DNA from: an uncultured Clostridia bacterium
GTDB taxonomy: Bacteria; Bacillota; Clostridia; Oscillospirales; Ruminococcaceae
Length of the DNA: 60,140 nucleotides
Assembly (NCBI GenBank): GCA_947627985.1
Contig: CANQYD010000008.1
Span: forward strand, 1-60,140
Direction: 5' to 3'
Made by a program: the position numbers and the translations under genes. Every line of letters starts with the position of its first letter. The stretch's first letter is position 1. This document shows, piece after piece, positions 9,036-17,215 of this stretch. Below the pieces are notes generated by a model that saw nothing but the letters and a program-made list of their open reading frames with translations, did not search any database and had not been told where the DNA came from.

Positions 9036-10379
9036 ATGCCTGAATTACAGAATATTGAATGGAAATCAATATGGAAGGACGATTATCTTGCGTGGATATG
9101 CGGATTTGCCAATGCACAGGGCGGTATCCTTTATATCGGGAAAAACGATGAGGGCGAAGTCGTAGGCGTGGCAAGCTCACGCAAACTTCTCGAAGATCTC
9201 CCGAATAAAATAAGAGATGCACTGGGTATCATCGTGCCCATAAACCTATTAGAAGAGAATGGGCTCGAATACTTGGAGATTCCGGTTCAGCCATATCCTA
9301 TTGCCATCTCTTACAGAGGAACATATTATTATCGGAGCGGAAGCACCAATCAGAAGTTGACAGGATTAGAATTGGAAAGTTTCTTGCTACACAAACAGGG
9401 CGCAACGTGGGACAATCTGCCACTGCCGTCATTTACGATAGAAGATGTGGATGATGGCGTCGTAAGTCGTTTCAAAAAGTGGGCGTCCAAAAAAGGGCGC
9501 ATTGATAAGAGCGCACTGGATGAGCCGAAAGACATTCTGATGAAAAAGCTCCATTTGATGAACAATGGATATTTGACAAATGCCGCTATGCTCCTGTTTG
9601 CGGAAGACCCGGAGTCTTGGCAGCTTGGTGCATTCACGAAAATCGGATATTTTGAAAGCGACTCAGATCTGCTTTATCAAGACGAGATTCACGGTTCATT
9701 GCTCGACCAGATTGATCGCATCATCGAAATCGTTCACCTGAAATACATGAAAGCAAAAATTTCCTACGAGGGGGTACAGCGGATTGAGCGATATTTCGTT
9801 CCAGATGAGGCTCTGCGTGAGGCTCTGTTGAATGCACTGTGCCATAAGGATTATGCGCGCGGCATCCCGATTCAAGTGAGTGTGTATGATGATAGACTGT
9901 ATATCGCCAACTGTGGACGTCTTCCTGAAAACTGGTCTGCGGAAAAACTCATGGAAAAGCATTCTTCAGAACCGTTTAACCCCAATATCGCTCATGTTTT
10001 CTATTTGGCAGGCTTTATTGAAAGCTGGGGGCGTGGCGTTGAGAAGATATGTGATGCTTGCGGTGCAGATAATGTGCCGCTACCCGAATATGACATTACT
10101 GGCAATTCCGTAGTGATTAAATTCACAGCCCCGGAAGATAAAGTTATCAGAATTGGTTCAGAGAGGGTGACTGAGAGGGTGACTGAGAGGGTGACTGAGA
10201 AAGAGCTTAAAGTTTTATCATTGTTACGGGAGAATCCCTCTTACACCTACAACGAATTAGCCGAAAAACTTCATGTAAGCCGAAAAACAGTTTCTGTTCG
10301 CATTGCTAAATTGAGAAATAAAGGCATCATTCTTCGTATTGGCTCTGACACAGAAGGACATTGGCAAATCAATGAGTGA
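9036..10379 (+). CDS. AlbA_2 (Schlafen-like) domain / ATPase / winged-helix regulator
   Basis: 447 aa. The N-terminus (MPELQNIEWK...GFANAQGGILYIGKNDEG) is a classic AlbA_2 or Schlafen-AlbA domain. The middle carries a GHKL ATP-binding region: EALREALLNALCHKDY (N box with Glu and Asn), LYIANCGRLPENW and the GWGRGVEKI-like stretch FIESWGRGVEKI. After a linker made of three RVTE repeats comes a winged helix (SYTYNELAEKLHVSRKTV). This architecture is widespread in bacteria as putative transcriptional regulators or RecG-like proteins and is frequent in mobile islands. Role here unknown. The stop is followed, in the same frame, by open sequence (see next entry). Confidence 0.8.
   Translation: MPELQNIEWKSIWKDDYLAWICGFANAQGGILYIGKNDEGEVVGVASSRKLLEDLPNKIRDALGIIVPINLLEENGLEYLEIPVQPYPIAISYRGTYYYRSGSTNQKLTGLELESFLLHKQGATWDNLPLPSFTIEDVDDGVVSRFKKWASKKGRIDKSALDEPKDILMKKLHLMNNGYLTNAAMLLFAEDPESWQLGAFTKIGYFESDSDLLYQDEIHGSLLDQIDRIIEIVHLKYMKAKISYEGVQRIERYFVPDEALREALLNALCHKDYARGIPIQVSVYDDRLYIANCGRLPENWSAEKLMEKHSSEPFNPNIAHVFYLAGFIESWGRGVEKICDACGADNVPLPEYDITGNSVVIKFTAPEDKVIRIGSERVTERVTERVTEKELKVLSLLRENPSYTYNELAEKLHVSRKTVSVRIAKLRNKGIILRIGSDTEGHWQINE
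10162..10197 (+). repeat. Three perfect 12-bp direct repeats in the linker of the AlbA_2 gene
   Basis: GAGAGGGTGACT occurs three times in tandem, followed by GAG, encoding (E)RVTERVTERVTE. Because 12 is a multiple of three, copy number changes would alter linker length without breaking the frame. Confidence 0.9.
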
Positions 10380-10640
10380 GCCAAGTCAGAAAGTAACAAC
10401 GAAGAGAAACGAGTATATACCTACGACCCGGTTACAAGCTATGATGCAAATGATTTGTTGCAAAGATTTAGTAGAGTAAAAATAGAAGCTACCTCTTTTA
10501 CAATCAGCGAGCCTTTTTCGGGTTTGACGATTTCCCCGTTGCTTTATGATTCTGCAACAGAGGAACAAAAACGCATTTTGGAATCGCAATATAAAGTTAA
10601 TTTGGAGATAAATGTAGATACCATCATGCACTATAAATGA
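10380..10640 (+). pseudogene. Orphan coding remnant, no start codon
   Basis: Immediately after the TGA of the AlbA_2-type gene the same frame stays open for 86 codons to TGA at 10638-10640, reading as natural-looking protein (VYTYDPVTSYDAND, then ATSFTISEPFSGLTISPL). There is no ATG near its start and no ribosome site; a TTG at 10455 is the first alternative start. It may be the C-terminal scrap of another gene fused to this spot, or a stop-codon extension. Family not recognised. Confidence 0.3.
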
Positions 10641-10798
10641 GCGTCTAAGCTATCGACTACACTCATATAATAACAATTTTCCGCAGTTTTCTTTCATGGT
10701 GCTTAAAAAGGGTATTACCCCAATTTGACAACAGAAAATATAAAAATGTCAGCATTTTGGACACATCTTGTGCATTTGACATATTATGATGCAGGCTA

Positions 10799-10827
10799 TT
10801 GCAAAACGGAGAATTATATGATAAAAT
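10799..10827 (+). promoter_or_regulatory. Probable promoter of the HATPase/STAS/2TM cassette
   Basis: TTGCAA at 10799-10804 and TAAAAT at 10822-10827 with a 17-base spacer. An alternative TGGACA/TATTAT pair (18-base spacer) starts at 10758. The interval 10641-10798 holds nothing else recognisable. Confidence 0.5.
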
Positions 10828-10863
10828 AATAATAAATTTTACAGAGCAAGGATATCGCATATT

Positions 10864-12180
10864 TTGGATGTACATATGAATAAGAATAGTAAGCGGAAAT
10901 TACAAAAGCTAAAACATCAGAGATATGTTAATCGTAAGATACAAAAGTGGCTAAGAAAGAGAAACAACACGCAGAGCGTTGAATGTTTATCGCATATCGG
11001 CGTAGGAGCTTATAAAAAATTTGAGTATACTTCTGATGTTTTTGAGTGCCTAAAAAGGGCAGACTTCTTAGTGCCAACTAATTTCGAGTCTTCTGTTGTC
11101 CCTTTGACCATTCCGGAAGTTTTTTGCCTATCAAAAAACCCTGATGAATCATTGGGGTTTTTGCGAACCTTATACAGCGCCCTGTTGAATCCCGATGTTA
11201 CGGAAATCCATTTTAATCATTTTAATTGCAGGTATATGGGCGTATGCGCTTCCACTATAATGGATATAATAATATTGGAATGCGTAAGATTTATAAGGAG
11301 CAAAGGCAGGACAATTCGGATTTCCGGAAGTGTAAAAGATGGCAGGATTTCAGATAGCGATGAAGTAGATACTTTAGTAAAAATGAGCGGTTTACTCAAC
11401 CATTTGGACATATATCGAGGCAAAATTCAAAATGTTGAAAAGCTGGATTTATTAGTAAAAGGCGAATCATCTGAAGTTGCCGAGAAGTCTATTGAATATA
11501 TTAATAGATCCCTTGCAAGGCATGGATATATGTTAACCAAAGAGGGTGCAAACCATTTTGGCAAATTATTTGGTGAAATAGTTGATAATTGCAAATTACA
11601 TGGCGGAACCTCATCGGTTTGGTATACATTGGGGCATTATGTGTTTGATAAAGACAGCAATCTTGGCAAGTGTAATCTATGCATTTTTGATTTTGGTGAT
11701 ACGATATATGAAAGCTTGAAGAATTGTGATCAACCGAAGATTTTGAATAGGATCACACACTATGTAAAAAAATCACTAATTTCGTTTAAGTCTGTGAGAG
11801 ACAAAGAAACATTATATACTCTGTTTTCCTTACAGCAAAGAGTATCCCGAATTATTGATAAGAATGTAGTAAGGGGCAATGGGACGGTAACATTTATTGA
11901 GGCCATTTTGAAATTATTTAATACTAACGATCGCAATTTCAAATCGTGTTTTAGTATTACATCTGGAAAGTGCAGTATACTTTTTGATGGAAAGTATCAA
12001 TTAGCGGAAAAATCATATGCGAGCGGGTATTCAAATAAGATTATAGCGTTTAACCCGGAAAATGATTTAACTAAAGAACCTGACACGGATTATGTCAGAA
12101 CACTTAAAAACAGTTTTCCAGGAACAGCTATATCAATGGAATTATATATTGATAGTAAATATTTGAAAGGAGTCGAATGA
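10864..12180 (+). CDS. GHKL-type ATPase with STAS-like N-terminal region
   Basis: 438 aa from the TTG at 10864 (AAGGA 11 bases upstream), or 434 from the ATG at 10876. A very basic N-terminus is followed by an alpha/beta segment (about residues 112-157, VTEIHFNHFNCRYMG through RTIRISG) that looks like a STAS fold. A histidine-kinase-like ATPase follows: N box LFGEIVDNCKLHGG (Glu238, Asn242, His246), G1-like CIFDFGDTIYESL (about 273-285) and G2-like RGNGTVTFIEAI (about 353-364). There is no phospho-acceptor His box, so it resembles an anti-sigma or Spo-type kinase or an MutL-type ATPase rather than a sensor kinase. First gene of a tight three-gene unit. Confidence 0.6.
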   Translation: MDVHMNKNSKRKLQKLKHQRYVNRKIQKWLRKRNNTQSVECLSHIGVGAYKKFEYTSDVFECLKRADFLVPTNFESSVVPLTIPEVFCLSKNPDESLGFLRTLYSALLNPDVTEIHFNHFNCRYMGVCASTIMDIIILECVRFIRSKGRTIRISGSVKDGRISDSDEVDTLVKMSGLLNHLDIYRGKIQNVEKLDLLVKGESSEVAEKSIEYINRSLARHGYMLTKEGANHFGKLFGEIVDNCKLHGGTSSVWYTLGHYVFDKDSNLGKCNLCIFDFGDTIYESLKNCDQPKILNRITHYVKKSLISFKSVRDKETLYTLFSLQQRVSRIIDKNVVRGNGTVTFIEAILKLFNTNDRNFKSCFSITSGKCSILFDGKYQLAEKSYASGYSNKIIAFNPENDLTKEPDTDYVRTLKNSFPGTAISMELYIDSKYLKGVE

Positions 12181-12181
12181 T

Positions 12182-12508
12182 GTGGATAGGATAGATATGA
12201 GTGTTATAAGTGGAAAAAAGTATAAGGTGTTGTCCGGGGTAGACTTAGGAAAGCGTGCAAGAGAAGAATTCAATTTAGATTTACTTGATGAGCAAAAAAA
12301 TGAGGTTACATTCTTTGTTCCAGAAGATGTCTTTTCTGTCAATTCTTCTTTCTTTTCTGGAATGTTTCAAGCGAGTCTTAAAGAGTTGGGAGAGAAAGAA
12401 TTTCGCGAAAGATACAAGTTTGAATGTGATGATATTATCATGATGAATATTGAAAATGGAATTAGTAACATAGTTAATACAATGGATCTATTAGGCGGAC
12501 AGTCATGA
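12182..12508 (+). CDS. STAS-like domain protein (DUF4325 type)
   Basis: 108 aa from a GTG with AAAGGAG nine bases before it. The body VTFFVPEDVFSVNSSFFSG followed by MFQASLKELGEKEF fits the DUF4325/STAS-like pattern, in which a strand ending in V-x-S(F/S) precedes a helix and a second strand. In anti-sigma antagonists this strand-helix step carries the regulated Ser; here Ser residues lie in the same place (VNSSFF). Such proteins often sit beside GHKL ATPases, as here, which suggests a switch pair. It begins one base after the ATPase stop and overlaps the next gene by ATGA. Confidence 0.6.
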   Translation: MDRIDMSVISGKKYKVLSGVDLGKRAREEFNLDLLDEQKNEVTFFVPEDVFSVNSSFFSGMFQASLKELGEKEFRERYKFECDDIIMMNIENGISNIVNTMDLLGGQS

Positions 12509-13176
12509 AAGAAAAGTCAGATGCTAAAAAAACAAATACAAAAAGCAAAATAAAGGGTTTTCCTACTTGTTTGTTTTTCTTCTTTTTATTATTTACCGTT
12601 TTATTGTTGATTTTTTTAGAAATTTGTGATTTTAAGACTTCTAGTGCAGAGGATAAAATTAGGAATGTAACATCTATATTCACTTGTATAACTGCCTCTG
12701 TTTCCCTTTACATTGCTAGTGCTGCTAGAAAAGAAGCGATAAACAACAGAATTATTGACAGAAAAAATGACATAACGCAGAATTGGTACAACACTTTAAT
12801 CATTGAACGCCATTTAGATGCTGTTTTAATGTTTTTTGACAGCTGTGTAGAACTTATTGGAGTTTTGAAAGAAATTAATGCGAACAGAGAGAATATTTCA
12901 TACTCAGACTATGATGAACAATGTAAAGCTAAAGTAATGAAACCGTTTACAATGCAATACACACGTTTGCAATATAGTTTAGTGTCTGATGCTAAAATCA
13001 TAAGCGTGGAGTTATCTAATAAACTCTGTGAATTGTTCGCTGAGTTCCAAGATGGTTTTGCTACGCGAGTAGATACCAAAAATCCGAATTACGAGACAAT
13101 TAAGAATTACATAACTGACACTCAAGTCAATATGGTCAAGTTGATTAAAGAGTATAATACCGGTATGATGGATTAA
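12505..13176 (+). CDS. Two-TM membrane protein with cytosolic helical domain, possible effector of the cassette
   Basis: 223 aa. A lysine-rich N-terminus (about 18 residues) precedes TM1 (TCLFFFFLLFTVLLLIFLEI, about 24-43) and TM2 (SIFTCITASVSLYIASAA, about 56-74), then a long charged helical domain. No domain is recognised. The ATG overlaps the stop of the STAS-like gene (ATGA), so all three are translationally coupled. A membrane protein downstream of a signalling pair is the order seen in several abortive-infection type systems, where the last gene is the membrane-damaging effector; that is inference only. Confidence 0.6.
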   Translation: MKEKSDAKKTNTKSKIKGFPTCLFFFFLLFTVLLLIFLEICDFKTSSAEDKIRNVTSIFTCITASVSLYIASAARKEAINNRIIDRKNDITQNWYNTLIIERHLDAVLMFFDSCVELIGVLKEINANRENISYSDYDEQCKAKVMKPFTMQYTRLQYSLVSDAKIISVELSNKLCELFAEFQDGFATRVDTKNPNYETIKNYITDTQVNMVKLIKEYNTGMMD

Positions 13177-13271
13177 TATTAATCTTGATTGACTTGAGCA
13201 AACCAACCTATTATGTATTCGGGGCGGACTATTATAGACAGTGTTCATCTATTTCAATCCTAAAATACATA

Positions 13272-13301
13272 AGTCCTTGCCGACGGCAGGGACTTTTGCT
13301 T
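13272..13301 (+). terminator. Terminator-like hairpin after the cassette
   Basis: AGTCCTTGCC at 13272-13281 pairs, with one wobble, with GGCAGGGACT at 13285-13294, followed by a T-rich tail. Confidence 0.6.
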
Positions 13302-13334
13302 TATATAAATAATCTCAACATGAGGGGGATCAAT

Positions 13335-13575
13335 ATGTCTTTATTCGGCAAAAAAGGAAAAAGAAGAAATATCGCGGCTTAAAACTCAGCTCACGCCCGA
13401 GCAGGTTCAGCTTGCGGATATCAATGCCGAGCTGGAACGTCAAAGATCGTTTTTGCAGCTCGTTCATCAGAATTTGGAGAAGGCTCGGACCGAGCTGGCT
13501 CAAAAGAGGGCTCAGATCATCGAGACCGATGAAGCGATTCTAATGCAGTCTTTCGGATTCTGTATAAAAACACAA
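13335..13575 (+). pseudogene. DUF4041/T5orf172-type protein, frameshifted and truncated N-terminal remnant
   Basis: Begins MSLFGKK at an ATG at about 13335 with GAGGGGG upstream. The first frame stops after 15 codons, but shifting by one base in the A-run near 13350 gives a good family match: EISRLKTQLTPEQVQLADIN, a coiled coil, then RAQIIETDEAILMQSFGF. This is the start of phage-type DUF4041 proteins, which normally carry a coiled coil followed by DUF4041 and a GIY-YIG T5orf172 nuclease domain. The sequence then runs into the terminator at 13574, so the nuclease part is gone. It marks the right edge of the island. Confidence 0.65.
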
Positions 13576-13602
13576 AAAGCAGTGCGGAGGCACTGCTTTT
13601 TT
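13574..13602. terminator. Bidirectional terminator at the right edge of the island
   Basis: GCAGTGC/GCACTGC stem with a GGAG loop, flanked by five A on the left and six T on the right, so it can work in both directions. It ends the minus-strand acetyltransferase operon. Confidence 0.85.
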
Positions 13603-14086
13603 ACTGTTTCCCCACCACCTTCTCCATCTCGCACCTTTGCACGCCATACCCGAGCCTCTCATAAAACCCCCTCGCGCCCGCGTTGAACCCCCAGACGTTG
13701 AGCGTGACGTTATAAAACCCGTTTGCGCGCGCGTAGTCCTCGGCAGCCTCCATCAGCGCCCTGCCGAGCCCTTTGCCGCGGCTGTTTTTATCGACGCAGA
13801 GGTCGTCAAGATATAAAGTCCGCAGGTCTTTCAGCACCGGATTTCCGCCTTTTTCGATGATTTTGCAGATCAGATACCCAGCCGGCTTTCCCTCGTCTTC
13901 CGCGATGAAGATGACCGCTTTGTCGTCCTTTACCAGCTCCTCAAATTCCTCTCTGCTGTATTTTCCCTTTGAATCTTCCTTGGCTTTGAATAAATCCGGT
14001 CTTCCGTCGCGATGAAGGTCCAAAATCTCCTCCAAAAGCCTCCCGACGAGCTCATAATCCTCCGGTCCCGCACGTCTCACCATCAT
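13601..14086 (-). CDS. GNAT-family N-acetyltransferase
   Basis: Acetyl-CoA dependent acetyltransferase of about 161 aa. The acetyl-CoA loop RGKGLGRALM (Q/R-x-x-G-x-G/A) follows the strand LYLDDLCVDKNS, and the C-terminal GARGFYERLGYG is the usual GNAT ending. The ATG at 14086 shares its A with the stop of the upstream aminopeptidase gene (TGATG), and AAGGTGG is seven bases before it, so translation is coupled. Substrate unknown. Confidence 0.88.
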   Translation of the reverse strand: MMVRRAGPEDYELVGRLLEEILDLHRDGRPDLFKAKEDSKGKYSREEFEELVKDDKAVIFIAEDEGKPAGYLICKIIEKGGNPVLKDLRTLYLDDLCVDKNSRGKGLGRALMEAAEDYARANGFYNVTLNVWGFNAGARGFYERLGYGVQRCEMEKVVGKQ

Positions 14087-15645
14087 CACTCACCCACCTT
14101 ATATCCGCCGTCGGTCGGGATTATCTCGGTCCTGAAAAATTCCGCGATCGCTCTTTCAAGATGAATAGTGTCCATCGACCCCGCGGTCTCATAGCTCGAG
14201 TGCATCGAGAGCTGCGCGAGCCCGATATCCACCGTCGGGACCGACACCCTCGTCGCCGAAATGTTGCCGACGGTGCCGCCTCCCGGAAGATCGGAGCGGT
14301 TTGCAAAGCTCTGATACGGCACGCCGACCGACGCGCAAATTTTCTTGAAGATCGCTTCCGTCTGCGAGTCGGTGGCATAGGACTGCCTTGCAGCCGTCTT
14401 GATGACGGGTCCCTGATTCATCGTCGGTTGGTTGATCGGATCGGCATATTCGGGGTGATTAGGGTGAAGTGCGTGAGCGTTGTCGGCTGACACGCAGAAG
14501 CTTTTTGATATAGTGATCTCCGGGTCGATCGACAGCGCCCGGCATATCCGCATAAAAACGCCTCTCAGTAAATCGGAATTTGCGCCCTGCTTGGTCGACG
14601 AGCCGACCTCCTCGTTGTCAAAGACACAGTAGAGCGATATTCTCCGATCATTTTCGCCATTGACAAATCCCTGCAGGCCCGCGTAAGTGCACTGCATATT
14701 GTCAAGCCTCGGAGAGGATACATATTCCCCGTCCACACCCCATATCATGCCTTCGGTGCGGTTGTAGACAAAGAGCTCGGTGCCCAAAATCTCCCGCTCC
14801 TTGACCCCCGCAGCCAAAGCCGCCTTCTTTAAAAGGCTGCCTTTTGCCGAAATTGAGCCCAAAATCGGCAGGGTGTCGATCTGAGGATTTATATGAAGCC
14901 CGTCGTTCACCGTCCTGTTGAAGTGAATAGCGACGCTCGGAATGATGACGTTTGCGTCCGTGAGATTCACAAGAACCGATCTCACGCCGTCGGGAGAATT
15001 TACAGCCACCCTTCCCGCAATCGAGAGCGGTCTGTCGAACCACGTCGAGAGGATAGCTCCCCCGTATCTCTCGGTATTGAGGCGGATATATCTGCCGAGT
15101 GTCTCCATCTCGGCGTCGGGCTTGAGCTTGAACATCGGGCTGTCCCCGTGGGCTATATAGATGTTGGCGCCCGAGATATCCGCAGAGCCGATCTTGAAAG
15201 CGATTACCGACGAGCCGTTTCTTACGGTAAAATACTTCCCGCCGGGCTGAATATCCCAATTATCCCACTCGTTTAAGCGGGTAAAGCCCTCGTTAATCAG
15301 CTTCAGGGCGATATTTTCCGCCGTGTGAAAAGCCGTCGGGCTTGATGAAATAAACCGTAAAAGCTTCTCGGCGCTTCCCCTTTGGTCGAGCATGTCGATG
15401 AGATTATCCCCGTCCGAGACGTTGTCGGAGGACTGACCCATCGCCGCCGTCACCCCCAAGATGTACTCGCTCGAGACGTCGTAGAGCCGAGAGAGCTTCT
15501 TTAAGACCTCCGGAGACGGAGCCGAAGTGTCCTTTTCATACCTTGAAAGCGATTTGTTGGATATCCCGAGCGCGTCAAAGACGTCCATCTGCGAAAGGCC
15601 CTTGCGCTTTCTTGCCTTTCTTAAGCGTTCACCGAGAGTTGACAT
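14086..15645 (-). CDS. HTH-type regulator fused to an M18 aminopeptidase
   Basis: Two-domain protein of 519 aa. Residues about 3-65 are a Cro/CI-type helix-turn-helix (GERLRKARKRKGLSQMDVF, ISNKSLSRYEKD). From about residue 90 the rest is an M18 zinc aminopeptidase: FTRLNEWDNW, the metal-binding HGDSP, DNEEVGSSTKQGA with the catalytic Glu pair, and the ligand stretch SADNAHALHPNHPE. M18 enzymes are normally about 430 aa with no DNA-binding part. The ATG at 15645 is chosen over an upstream TTG because AGGAGG is six bases before it. It is flanked by overlapping genes on both sides, so it belongs to a four-gene operon with MTA/SAH nucleosidase. Confidence 0.85.
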   Translation of the reverse strand: MSTLGERLRKARKRKGLSQMDVFDALGISNKSLSRYEKDTSAPSPEVLKKLSRLYDVSSEYILGVTAAMGQSSDNVSDGDNLIDMLDQRGSAEKLLRFISSSPTAFHTAENIALKLINEGFTRLNEWDNWDIQPGGKYFTVRNGSSVIAFKIGSADISGANIYIAHGDSPMFKLKPDAEMETLGRYIRLNTERYGGAILSTWFDRPLSIAGRVAVNSPDGVRSVLVNLTDANVIIPSVAIHFNRTVNDGLHINPQIDTLPILGSISAKGSLLKKAALAAGVKEREILGTELFVYNRTEGMIWGVDGEYVSSPRLDNMQCTYAGLQGFVNGENDRRISLYCVFDNEEVGSSTKQGANSDLLRGVFMRICRALSIDPEITISKSFCVSADNAHALHPNHPEYADPINQPTMNQGPVIKTAARQSYATDSQTEAIFKKICASVGVPYQSFANRSDLPGGGTVGNISATRVSVPTVDIGLAQLSMHSSYETAGSMDTIHLERAIAEFFRTEIIPTDGGYKVGE

Positions 15646-16135
15646 TATTATCCTCCTCAAAATCTATGCCTGAAATTTCCTTTTTGTGATTTTTGTGTAT
15701 GCCGATATGCCCTATCCCCAGCGGGATCACAAAGAGCGCCAGCTGCGGGCTTTTTCCGAATATCGCCAAAAATCCGAACGCCAGAACGGGAAGCACGGCT
15801 CCCGCAAGGGGTATCCCCAAAATCCCGGAATAAAAGTCCCGAAGCCGCTTTTTGCCGATGAAATATTTTATCCACCAAGCCTCGTAAAGAGCCATGCACA
15901 GGGCGGAGACGATGAGCCACAGCGTCCATGGAGTGAACCCGTCGGAGTTTAAATTTTTGGAGATGGGGCATATCATCGTCACCCCGACCTGACCGATCTT
16001 CTCCAAAATCCCCAAAATTCTGTCCTCGGGACCGAGCTTTTCCCAGCCGACCGGGCGATTTTTTATAAAGATAATATTAGGCAAAAACAGTAAAATCAGC
16101 ATGATTATGCCGACGTATGATATACCGACCTGCAT
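15629..16135 (-). CDS. Hypothetical integral membrane protein
   Basis: 168 aa with about four membrane segments (residues about 4-24, 71-92, 104-127 and 131-147) and a charged C-terminus (HKNHKKEISG). No family recognised. Its 3' end overlaps the start of the HTH-M18 gene by 17 bases, and its own ATG lies one base after the stop of the nucleosidase gene with GGAGG at six bases, so it is translated in an operon with both. Confidence 0.75.
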   Translation of the reverse strand: MQVGISYVGIIMLILLFLPNIIFIKNRPVGWEKLGPEDRILGILEKIGQVGVTMICPISKNLNSDGFTPWTLWLIVSALCMALYEAWWIKYFIGKKRLRDFYSGILGIPLAGAVLPVLAFGFLAIFGKSPQLALFVIPLGIGHIGIHKNHKKEISGIDFEEDNNVNSR

Positions 16136-16136
16136 T

Positions 16137-16814
16137 TTATGCCTCCAAGACCGCCATCAGCGCCCGAACGCATTCGGAAGCCGCCTCCGCGACGTTTTTC
16201 TCAGCCTCCGAAGCTCCCCCGAAGAGACTGTCCGAGACGGATTTTATCATCAGAACCGGGACCCCGGCTCTGTCAGCCGTCAGAAGGATTCCGGCAGCCT
16301 CCATTTCGCAGATGTCGGCTCCGTATTTTTCATGGAGTTCCCGCTTTTTATCGGGGTCGGCGACGAATTTGTCGCCCGAGGCGCAGATGACTTTTTTAAG
16401 CCCCGGGACCGCCGCCAAAGCCCGATTTAAAAGGGTTTTGTCGGTCTCGAGATATATTGACGGATAGTTTATATACCTTGCGGGTCCGCAGCCGTCGACC
16501 GGCGATGTGTCGAAGTCGTAGTGGACGACCTTATCGACCGCGACGGTGCGGCAGACGGTCATCTCGTCGGTGAGCCCGCCGACAATGCCGTAGTTGACGA
16601 TCATTTCCACCCCGAAGCGGGTGATGAGAAACTGCGCCGCGCCGGCGGCATAGATTTCTCCGGCGCCCGAGCGGGTCAGATAAATTTCGCTGTCGGCGAT
16701 TTTGTAGACAGAGATATTCATGCCGCAGACCGATTCGGTGCGCAAAGGCGATCCGAAAGCTGAGATTGCCGATTCAATTTCGCGCTCCATAGCGACGATC
16801 ATTCCTATTTTCAT
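16137..16814 (-). CDS. mtnN: 5'-methylthioadenosine/S-adenosylhomocysteine nucleosidase
   Basis: Hydrolyses the glycosidic bond of MTA and SAH, recycling by-products of SAM use and feeding the activated methyl cycle. MKIGMIVAMEREIESA is the family N-terminus with the catalytic-site Glu; RSGAGEIYAAGAAQFLI is the phosphate/ribose region; NYGIVGGL follows; CEMEAAGI is the signature that binds ribose (M-E pair); KSVSDSLFGG holds the catalytic Asp. Length 225 aa is typical. The ATG has TCGGAGG upstream. First gene of a minus-strand operon with a membrane protein, HTH-M18 and GNAT. Confidence 0.9.
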   Translation of the reverse strand: MKIGMIVAMEREIESAISAFGSPLRTESVCGMNISVYKIADSEIYLTRSGAGEIYAAGAAQFLITRFGVEMIVNYGIVGGLTDEMTVCRTVAVDKVVHYDFDTSPVDGCGPARYINYPSIYLETDKTLLNRALAAVPGLKKVICASGDKFVADPDKKRELHEKYGADICEMEAAGILLTADRAGVPVLMIKSVSDSLFGGASEAEKNVAEAASECVRALMAVLEA

Positions 16815-16890
16815 AAGTGACCTCCGATCAGATGTTAGGGGTTAGACGGTTAGAAGATAGATTTGGATTAAGGGGTTAGGCGGGACAAGG

Positions 16891-17040
16891 CGAGTTTAGG
16901 ATCAAGCCCTTTTTAAAGGGCTTGCGGGGGTCTCGGGGACAGCGTCCCCGAGTCGCCCGTCGCAACGGGCGAAATCTTCAAGCAATAATATGTTCGCTTG
17001 CGGACATATTATTGCTTTTATCGTTCAAAAGGCGCAGGAG
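16891..17040 (+). repeat. Modular hairpin repeat block A, copy 1
   Basis: Begins GTTTAGGATCAAGCCC and contains, in order, the palindrome AAGCCCTTTTTAAAGGGCTT (16904-16923), stem CTCGGGGAC/GTCCCCGAG (16932-16952), stem TCGCCCGT/ACGGGCGA (16953-16972), and a 13-bp stem AGCAATAATATGT/ACATATTATTGCT (16981-17016) followed by TTTTATCGTTCAAAAG. The frame sequence is shared with copies at 19931 and, inverted, at 49404, but the inner stems differ. Confidence 0.85.
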
Positions 17041-17215
17041 GGAGCATAAGCTGGTTTTGTTGCTGCTCGCACTTCGCAATCGTAAACGATTGATTGCTCG
17101 TGCTTGCAGACAAAACCCCGCGTATGCGGATGAAAACAGTCCGGTGGACTGTTTTCATCGGGGGAACCCTCGCCGGGGGTTCCCCCAACCAAAAACCGGC
17201 GACGAAGTCGCCCGG

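Noticed and set aside
4305-13600. Complete integrated prophage or conjugative element
   Set aside because: No integrase, capsid, terminase, relaxase or att repeats were found; only short remnants and accessory genes are present.
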